DNA from: Anaerolineaceae bacterium UBA5365
GTDB lineage: Bacteria > Chloroflexota > Anaerolineae > Anaerolineales > Anaerolineaceae
Assembly (NCBI GenBank): GCA_002407905.1
Contig: DHPL01000020.1
Location: forward strand, 433-12,377
Direction of reading: 5' to 3'
Length of the DNA: 11,945 nt
Part shown: positions 7,113-11,945 of the stretch, piece by piece
Position numbering within the stretch: position 1 is the first letter of the stretch
How the letters are laid out: every line of letters begins with the position of its first letter
Notes under the pieces: generated by a model
Seen by the model: only the letters and a program-made list of their open reading frames with translations
Told to the model about the DNA's origin: nothing
Database searches by the model: none
Made by a program: the position numbers and the translations under genes

Positions 7113-8219
7113 ATGACAGATACGGCATTCATCCAAGAGACATTTGAGTATTTGCACGAGAACCCTGAAATTGCTTTCAAGGAGCATAAAACCACAGCGT
7201 TCATCGCTGAAAAGCTTGAGGGATGGGGGTTTGAGCTGCGCCAGGCAGATGGGCTTACCGGCCTGGTGGGCATTCTGGACAGCGGCAAGCCGGGGGTGAC
7301 CTTTGGCATTCGCGCGGACATCGATGCCCTGCCCTTTGAAGTGGATGGCCAACCGGTGGCATACCATGCCTGCGGACACGACGCGCATACCACCATGGCC
7401 CTGGCTGCGGCGAAAGCGCTAAGTGAGGAAGGTTTGCCGAAAGGGCGCCTGATGATGGTGTTTCAGCCGGCGGAAGAGGTGGGCGGAGGCGCGAAGGCAA
7501 TGCTGGCTGCCGGCTTGCTGGAAGGCTTGGACGAGATCGTGGCCTTTCACATCCGCCCGGCAGAGGACGTGCCGTTTGGCAAGGCGACCCCGCGGCTCTT
7601 CTTTACCGCGAGCAGCCATCTGGGCTTTAAGCTGACGGGCAAGATCGCCCATGGCGCGCGGCCCCATTTGGGTATCAACGCGGTGGATGCCGGCGTGCTG
7701 GCAGTGAACGGGGTGAACGCGATCAAGGGTAATCCGGCCATCGGGCACTCGGTGAAGGTAACCCGTTTCATCAGCATGGGCAGCGGGACGAATTCCATCC
7801 CGGCTGAAGTTGAGCTGGGATTCGACCTGCGTTGCCAGGACGATGCTGAGATGCAGCGCTTGCGTGAGGCTGTGAAGCGCGCGGTGCAAAGCGCGGCCGA
7901 TGCCGTGGGCTGCAAGGTGGAGCTTACGCGCGATGGCCTTACCCGTGCTGGAGGCTATGATGATGGTCTGGCTAATGATGCCCGCGCGGTAATCGCGGAA
8001 GTATTGGGCGAGGAAAACGTTGTGGAGAGCTTCAGGACCCCTGGCGGCGAAGATTTCAATGAGATCGGCTACCAACTGGGCTGCAAGGCCTGCTATATGG
8101 GCCTGGGCACCGGGGCTGCCCCCGGATTGCATCATTACGGTATGCAGTTCAATCACGATGCCTTGCAAACCGGCACCGAAGTGCTGGTACGCCTGGCGCG
8201 AAAGCGCCTGAGCGCTTGA
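7113..8219 (+). CDS. M20D-family metallo-amidohydrolase (paralogue B)
   Basis: 368 residues from ATG 7113, with AGAAGGAG (7101-7108) four bases before it. Same family and cytoplasmic hydrolytic role as paralogue A. The two share DALPFEVDGQ, VAYHACGHDAH, TMALAAAKAL, AHGARPHLGINAV and SGTNSIP. Expected metal and catalytic residues are intact: Cys87, His89, Glu121/Glu122, His146 and His340 (PGLHHYGM). The copies diverge most at about 240-310, at the end of the dimerisation domain and the return to the catalytic domain, and around 155-170 (RLFFTASSH against DIRSSAAAS), which could alter substrate choice. Directly behind a dead transporter gene, so its original partner is lost; its present promoter is not obvious. 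Substrate unknown; N-acyl amino acids or aminobenzoyl-glutamate-like compounds are the family precedent. Confidence 0.93.
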   Translation: MTDTAFIQETFEYLHENPEIAFKEHKTTAFIAEKLEGWGFELRQADGLTGLVGILDSGKPGVTFGIRADIDALPFEVDGQPVAYHACGHDAHTTMALAAAKALSEEGLPKGRLMMVFQPAEEVGGGAKAMLAAGLLEGLDEIVAFHIRPAEDVPFGKATPRLFFTASSHLGFKLTGKIAHGARPHLGINAVDAGVLAVNGVNAIKGNPAIGHSVKVTRFISMGSGTNSIPAEVELGFDLRCQDDAEMQRLREAVKRAVQSAADAVGCKVELTRDGLTRAGGYDDGLANDARAVIAEVLGEENVVESFRTPGGEDFNEIGYQLGCKACYMGLGTGAAPGLHHYGMQFNHDALQTGTEVLVRLARKRLSA

Positions 8220-8233
8220 ACCAAAAAGGTATT

Positions 8234-8261
8234 ACGGGTCGGGATTGTCCCGACCCGTTTT
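8234..8261 (+). terminator. Strong hairpin terminator after M20 paralogue B
   Basis: acgggtcggga (8234-8244) and tcccgacccgt (8248-8258) form a perfect 11-bp stem with a 3-base loop, followed by tttt. It starts 15 bases past the stop codon. Confidence 0.85.
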
Positions 8262-8279
8262 ATATGCCATGTGCATATA
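8261..8279. repeat. Inverted repeat TATATGC-N5-GCATATA
   Basis: A perfect 7-bp inverted repeat, with half-sites 8261-8267 and 8273-8279, directly abuts the terminator and lies 112 bases upstream of the methyltransferase start. It could be a dimeric-regulator site or merely an AT-rich hairpin after the terminator. Confidence 0.35.
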
Positions 8280-8360
8280 TCTTTCCCTTCGGTCCAAAGG
8301 TTCGTTAGCTCCCGTCCCAATATCACTCCAAAGAACGATGTGGGTAGGAGGATTGGATAG

Positions 8361-8366
8361 TAAAAT
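8361..8366 (+). promoter_or_regulatory. Candidate -10 element for the methyltransferase gene
   Basis: TAAAAT, five of six matches to the -10 consensus, lies 24 bases before the ATG. It is the same hexamer seen before M20 paralogue A. No clear -35 is visible, so this is weak. Confidence 0.3.
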
Positions 8367-8390
8367 ACTCGGGTAATTATAGAGGTGCCA

Positions 8391-9155
8391 ATGCCCTACC
8401 ACTTAGCGCATTACTTACCCAAGCCTATCTATGAATTGATCTGGACCCTCCGGAACCAGGCGCAAACCCTTGTGTACCAGGGAAAAACTTTTACCTGTCC
8501 CATTTGTCATACTGGGTTGCGAAAATATATGGCTTATCGTTCCAAAGGTGAAGGCAATCCAACCTGCCCGCGTTGCAGGACGAGCAGACGGCACCGGCAT
8601 TACTGGCACTATGTCAATCAATTCACGGATTTGTTTGATGGTAGACGGAAACAAGTTTTGCACCTGGCACCGGAACATTACCTTGAACCGATTTTCAGGA
8701 AGCGGCTTGGCAAGGATTACGTTCCGGCCGGCTATAACGACCCCAGAGTCAGAAAGACCATCGACCTTAATAACGTGGACGAGCCGGCAGAAAGCTACGA
8801 TGTGATCATCTGCAACCACGTGCTTGAGCATGTTCCGGATGATTTGAAAGCCATGCGCGAGATTCGAAGGATGCTGAAGCCTGACGGATGGGCATTGATC
8901 ACGGTGCCGCAATTTGCCAAGGGAAACACCTTTGAGGATCCAAGCCTGACCAGCCGCGAGGAGCGCACACGCCATTACGGCCAATGGGATCACCTGCGGG
9001 CATACGGATCGGATTTTGCAGACCGCCTGCGCTCGCAAGGATTGGCTGTAGAAGTGATCTACCCCAAAGACATCCTAAACCAGCAGGAGATTGAAGCGAT
9101 GCGGCTTAAAGCTGGCGAAGACCCCCTTTTCATCGCACGGAAAGCGGCGGCGTAA
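8391..9155 (+). CDS. Zinc-ribbon class I SAM-dependent methyltransferase
   Basis: 254 residues from ATG 8391. AGAGG (8381-8385) precedes it; an in-frame GTG at 8385 would add two residues but overlaps that site. Residues 36-39 (CPIC) and 59-62 (CPRC) form a four-cysteine zinc ribbon, followed by the basic RRHRHYWHY. A Rossmann-type methyltransferase domain follows: motif I VLHLAPEHYL (89-98), in which the usual glycine-rich D-x-G-x-G is replaced by HLAPE; SYDVIICNHVLEHVPDD for the motif II region; and MLKPDGWALITVPQF for motif III. The combination of ribbon, RHR and HLAPE is a recurring methyltransferase subfamily, so the missing glycines are a family trait and not damage. The acceptor is unknown. 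No neighbour explains its role: separate from the upstream hydrolase by a terminator and convergent with the next gene. Confidence 0.88.
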   Translation: MPYHLAHYLPKPIYELIWTLRNQAQTLVYQGKTFTCPICHTGLRKYMAYRSKGEGNPTCPRCRTSRRHRHYWHYVNQFTDLFDGRRKQVLHLAPEHYLEPIFRKRLGKDYVPAGYNDPRVRKTIDLNNVDEPAESYDVIICNHVLEHVPDDLKAMREIRRMLKPDGWALITVPQFAKGNTFEDPSLTSREERTRHYGQWDHLRAYGSDFADRLRSQGLAVEVIYPKDILNQQEIEAMRLKAGEDPLFIARKAAA

Positions 9156-9173
9156 ACACCCAGAGACAAAATG

Positions 9174-9203
9174 AAAATGCCGGAAGAAGTTCCGGCATTT
9201 TTT
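9174..9203. terminator. Bidirectional rho-independent terminator
   Basis: A 12-bp perfect stem (9174-9185 with 9190-9201, loop gaag) ends in a T-run on the plus strand (9198-9203). It starts with gaaaa, so the minus strand also gets a short T-run. It sits between the convergent stops of the methyltransferase (9155) and the propeller protein (9224) and can serve both. Confidence 0.85.
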
Positions 9204-9223
9204 CGTGTTTGAAAGTTAGGGCC

Positions 9224-11548
9224 TTAAGGCAGGTAAACATCCAGGATGCGCATGCCAGGAAGGTCCGGGAGGGAGAGGGCTTCGCAGCTGTCTACATTCA
9301 GGAGGAAGGGCTCCTGGCTGCGGAGGTTCTCATCCACTAGCGACAGGCTGATCCAGGCATCCTTTTTCCAGGCGGGGGCAAAAGTGGAGATACCCTCGGC
9401 TACAAACTTTGTTTCAGCAGTCGCGGGATCGTAGAGGAATAGGTCCGAAAAACCCTGAGTCAGGTAGACCCACTGATCGCGCTGCCCGGAGTAGCCGCCA
9501 CTCGTGAGGGCGAACATGGTGGGGGCTTGCAGGTCAGCCAGGGTTGCGGTTTGCAGATCGTAGACCATCTTGCGGCCGCCGGAACTGAGATAGCTGAGGT
9601 AGAGCTGGGTGCCATCCTGGCTCCAGCCGTCCAAAACGAGCATGTCACGGGTGAATGGAAGGGTATCGTAAGCGCCGGTGTCCAGATGATAGATATAAAG
9701 GCGCACGCTGCTGCCGCCCTGGAAGGCCAGCATTTGGCTATCCGGCGACCAAAGCATGTCCGCTAAGCCCTGGTCTGTGACCGTCCTTTTTTCACCGCTT
9801 TCGAGATGCTTGATGGCCAGGCCATTTTCCTGAACGAAGGCTACCCACTGGCCATTGGGTGAGAAACTGGCCTGTTCCTGAGCGTTTGCTTCGATTTGCA
9901 TGAGCTCGTTACCAGCCATATCGTAAAGATAAAGCGGCGGCCAGGTGGTGGGCTGGAAAGGATCGGCTTGTGGGTCTGGTACGAATGCCTTGGTCACCAG
10001 AAGCTTACCCTGGGCAAAGGTGCTGACAGCCGGGGTCAGATCCAGCGGCTTGTCGTAGGCCAGGCAGGGCTGGACGGCCAGGGGAGTCGGATTGCTGGCA
10101 AGCAGGGTGGGTTCGGGCTGCCAGGAACCGCTGAGGGTTTGGGCAGGATCAGCCACGACCGGGTCCGTGAAGGTGAAGTGCAGGTCCTCGCGGGAGGTGG
10201 AGGTATAGGCAAAGTTGAGGAAAATTTTGCGGTAGCCGGGTTCGTGATACTCCTCGAAACTGGCCTGGGGCCCGCTGGCACCCACCACGGTGCCCTTCAA
10301 AGCCAGAATCTGGGGGCCCTGTTCAAAGACGAGACGGGCCTCCGTATCGGTGGAGGTTTGCAGATATTCCAGCTGGAGGGCGTAAGCGCCAAAGCGGATC
10401 GTGTCATCGCGATAGAGCGTACTGGTCCAGAATTGACCGGGGCTATTCAGCTTTGAGCCGGGGTTTTCGAGGGTGAGCTGGGCGCTGAGCTCGCTCGCGA
10501 CCCGCACGGGGTAGGCCTGCTGCTCAATGCGGATGGCCCCGGACGCGGGCAGCGCGCGCAGCTCGATGGCATAGGCACTGCCGGTTTGGGTTTGCAAGCC
10601 GCTAATCAGGGCCTCGGCGTTCTCAGGAACGCGGTAGGGGATGGACTTGCCGTCCGCGTCCCAAAGGTTGAGTTTACCGGCTTCGAAGTAGCTGCTCTGC
10701 AAGGCTGCGGCCACGGTTTTCCCGGCCTTGGAGCGCAACAGAAGAATCATGCCGCGTTCCGAGGGGATCACTTTTTCAACCTGGATGGCACCGGCTACCG
10801 TGCTCACCACCTGTTCCGTCTCCGGCTGGGGGCTGGATGCTGACGCGGTGGGGTCAGGGATTAGTTCGGCAGGTTGATATTGATCCACGGCGATCACGGG
10901 CAGGAGGGTAGGTTCCACTGCCGAGGCGGCCAGCGTGAGCGGCGCGCGCCAATCCGAATTGGCCTGGCCAACCAGGGTGTTGCGGATGCAGGGCACCCTC
11001 AGTTCGATGCTAGCCGTGCCGGCAGGCAGGGCAGGAAAGTCGCCCCGCCCCTGATTGGCCTCAAAGTAGCGGGTGCCGTCAGGGGTTTGCAGCCAAGCCT
11101 TTTCGGTGCATTGCTGGGGGCTGAGGCTGATTATAAATTTGGGCTCTGGCACGCCGGTAAAGTAGTACCTGATCACGCTGCTTTGCGGGCCCAAAACGGC
11201 CTGGTCGATGCGCAGGGTGGTGCGCCCTTGTGAGAATTCCAGCGGTTCGGGCAGAACCATGATGGTGCTCTCAGGCGCAACCACCCCGAGTTCAGGCACG
11301 AAACCGAAGAATGTTTGCAGTTGGGCCAAGACCCGGTTGGGGCCGATGGCCAAGACCAAGGCGGTCAATACGAGCAAGCTGGCCAGAACTGGCTTCCAGG
11401 CAGGCAGCCAGAAGTGTTTTGGCCGTGCCGTGCGTTCTTCAGCGAGCTGCAGGATCGCCTGGCGGTCGCGGTTTTTAGTGGTGGGGTTGGGAGCCGGCAC
11501 GGTGTACGCGCTGGCAATCTTTTTTTCCAAATTTTCATAGTTGGTCAT
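9224..11548 (-). CDS. Membrane-anchored PD40/TolB-propeller protein, putative non-canonical anti-sigma factor
   Basis: 774 residues. The ATG at 11548 overlaps the end of the ECF sigma gene by 14 nt and has GGAG seven bases upstream inside that gene, so translation is probably coupled. Residues 1-48 are a short polar cytoplasmic part; about 51-68 form one membrane segment (KPVLASLLVLTALVLAIG), then GPNRVLAQLQTFFGF as in Chloroflexota sigma-linked membrane proteins. The outer part has about three beta-rich domains resembling the DUF4179/DUF5643 type (100-210, 250-350, 380-465), a Pro/Ser/Thr linker (232-246), and a C-terminal propeller (about 515-770) with WD40-like blades such as ASFSPNGQWVAF and LWSPDSQMLAFQ. 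Cys147/Cys187 and Cys495/Cys755 could form disulfides. There is no HxxxCxxC zinc anti-sigma motif. The regulatory role is inferred from position and topology. Confidence 0.88.
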   Translation of the reverse strand: MTNYENLEKKIASAYTVPAPNPTTKNRDRQAILQLAEERTARPKHFWLPAWKPVLASLLVLTALVLAIGPNRVLAQLQTFFGFVPELGVVAPESTIMVLPEPLEFSQGRTTLRIDQAVLGPQSSVIRYYFTGVPEPKFIISLSPQQCTEKAWLQTPDGTRYFEANQGRGDFPALPAGTASIELRVPCIRNTLVGQANSDWRAPLTLAASAVEPTLLPVIAVDQYQPAELIPDPTASASSPQPETEQVVSTVAGAIQVEKVIPSERGMILLLRSKAGKTVAAALQSSYFEAGKLNLWDADGKSIPYRVPENAEALISGLQTQTGSAYAIELRALPASGAIRIEQQAYPVRVASELSAQLTLENPGSKLNSPGQFWTSTLYRDDTIRFGAYALQLEYLQTSTDTEARLVFEQGPQILALKGTVVGASGPQASFEEYHEPGYRKIFLNFAYTSTSREDLHFTFTDPVVADPAQTLSGSWQPEPTLLASNPTPLAVQPCLAYDKPLDLTPAVSTFAQGKLLVTKAFVPDPQADPFQPTTWPPLYLYDMAGNELMQIEANAQEQASFSPNGQWVAFVQENGLAIKHLESGEKRTVTDQGLADMLWSPDSQMLAFQGGSSVRLYIYHLDTGAYDTLPFTRDMLVLDGWSQDGTQLYLSYLSSGGRKMVYDLQTATLADLQAPTMFALTSGGYSGQRDQWVYLTQGFSDLFLYDPATAETKFVAEGISTFAPAWKKDAWISLSLVDENLRSQEPFLLNVDSCEALSLPDLPGMRILDVYLP

Positions 11549-11945
11549 CGTCGTTCTCCAAACTGGAACTAAGGCGGTCCAGAAGCCGGTAGTAGCGTTT
11601 TTTGATGCGTGCTTCGGGTTGACGGAGCACGCGCGCTGTTTCCTTAAAGGTCAGTTTCGCAACCAGGTGCAAGCGGATGAGGTCTTGCTCCTCCTCGGGC
11701 AGGCCGTTGATGAGCTGTTGGATGAAAATGCGTTGGTCCTGATTGAGCTCAGCGGAGTCATGCAGTTCTTCATCAATGGGTTCGTGCCGGCGGTGTTTCT
11801 GCCGCCTGAAGTGGTCGCGGGCGTGATTGCGGGCGATCTGAAAGAGCCAGGCAGTGAACCGCTGCGGGTCGTGGAGACCAGGCAGGGCTTTAAAGGCGGT
11901 AAGGAAGGTTTGGCTGGCAATGTCCTGCGCGTCATCGGGGCTGCC
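11535..11945 (-). CDS. ECF-type RNA polymerase sigma factor, 5' end outside the window
   Basis: The minus-strand frame is open from base 11945 to TGA at 11535-11537, giving the last 136 residues. Region 2 is present (DIASQTFLTAFKALPG, then FTAWLFQIARNHARDHFRRQ, which covers the -10-recognition and melting helices), and region 4 (LPEEEQDLIRLHLVAKLTFK, then ETARVLRQPEARIKKRYYRL, the helix-turn-helix contacting the -35). A short linker with no region 3 identifies the ECF (sigma-70 group 4) class. The missing N-terminus should be roughly 30-50 residues. The stop codon lies 14 nt inside the following membrane-protein gene, a typical sigma/anti-sigma arrangement. The target promoter is not known. 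Confidence 0.93.
   Translation of the reverse strand, partial: GSPDDAQDIASQTFLTAFKALPGLHDPQRFTAWLFQIARNHARDHFRRQKHRRHEPIDEELHDSAELNQDQRIFIQQLINGLPEEEQDLIRLHLVAKLTFKETARVLRQPEARIKKRYYRLLDRLSSSLENDDDQL

Noticed and set aside
6911..7147. A 78-codon frame that could be called a small intact gene
   Set aside because: Only its first half matches the transporter end. After the G-run it reads out of frame and runs into the start of the M20 gene, so it is a shadow of the pseudogene.
7419..8168. A 249-codon minus-strand frame
   Set aside because: Antisense to M20 paralogue B, which has all catalytic residues. A similar reverse frame opposite paralogue A follows from the shared sequence.
8391..9155. 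The methyltransferase as a damaged enzyme because motif I lacks its glycines
   Set aside because: HLAPE in place of the glycine loop, together with a CxxC/CxxC ribbon and RHR, recurs in a known methyltransferase subfamily; the rest of the domain is intact.
9896..10456. A 186-codon plus-strand frame
   Set aside because: Antisense to the propeller protein. It has a composition typical of reverse-frame translation and no ribosome binding site.

Overview
The window is bacterial and gene-dense. Its moderately high-GC coding sequence, a YLP-type C-terminus on a large secreted protein, and an ECF sigma factor paired with a membrane-anchored beta-propeller protein together suggest Chloroflexota, probably Anaerolineae. 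That placement is inference from gene content; there is no rRNA or other decisive marker.

Layout. (1) 1-2169, minus: clpB, the protein disaggregase, cut off by the left edge. (2) 2170-2486: a divergent intergenic region with a candidate clpB promoter, a 10-bp direct repeat and two small hairpins in the leader of the next gene. (3) 2487-4694, plus: a 735-residue secreted protein built from two copies of one nested domain unit, followed by a rho-independent terminator. (4) 4798-5910, plus: an M20D amidohydrolase (paralogue A) with its own terminator. (5) 5949-6641, minus: a protein that appears to join a HicB-like N-terminus to a DinB-like four-helix metal-site domain, with a good sigma-70-type promoter. 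(6) 6887-7100, plus: the decayed C-terminal end of a YfcC/DcuC-type transporter gene, with a 1-nt frameshift in a G-run and a TAG stop. (7) 7113-8219, plus: a second M20D amidohydrolase (paralogue B), 12 bases behind the transporter remnant and followed by a strong hairpin terminator. (8) 8391-9155, plus: a zinc-ribbon SAM-dependent methyltransferase. (9) 9174-9203: a bidirectional terminator. (10) 9224-11548, minus: a single-pass membrane protein with a large extracytoplasmic part ending in a TolB/PD40-like propeller. Its start overlaps (11) 11535-11945, minus: an ECF sigma factor whose 5' end lies beyond the right edge.

How the genes work together. The sigma factor and the propeller protein overlap by 14 nt and very probably form a signalling pair, with the second gene as an unconventional anti-sigma or sensor lacking a zinc anti-sigma motif. 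Paralogue B and the transporter remnant look like the residue of an uptake-plus-hydrolysis operon: a carboxylate or acyl-amino-acid importer feeding a cytoplasmic amidohydrolase. The importer is now dead and both hydrolases remain intact. clpB, the secreted protein, the DinB-like gene and the methyltransferase look like independent units. I see no CRISPR array, insertion sequence, tRNA, rRNA or phage gene.
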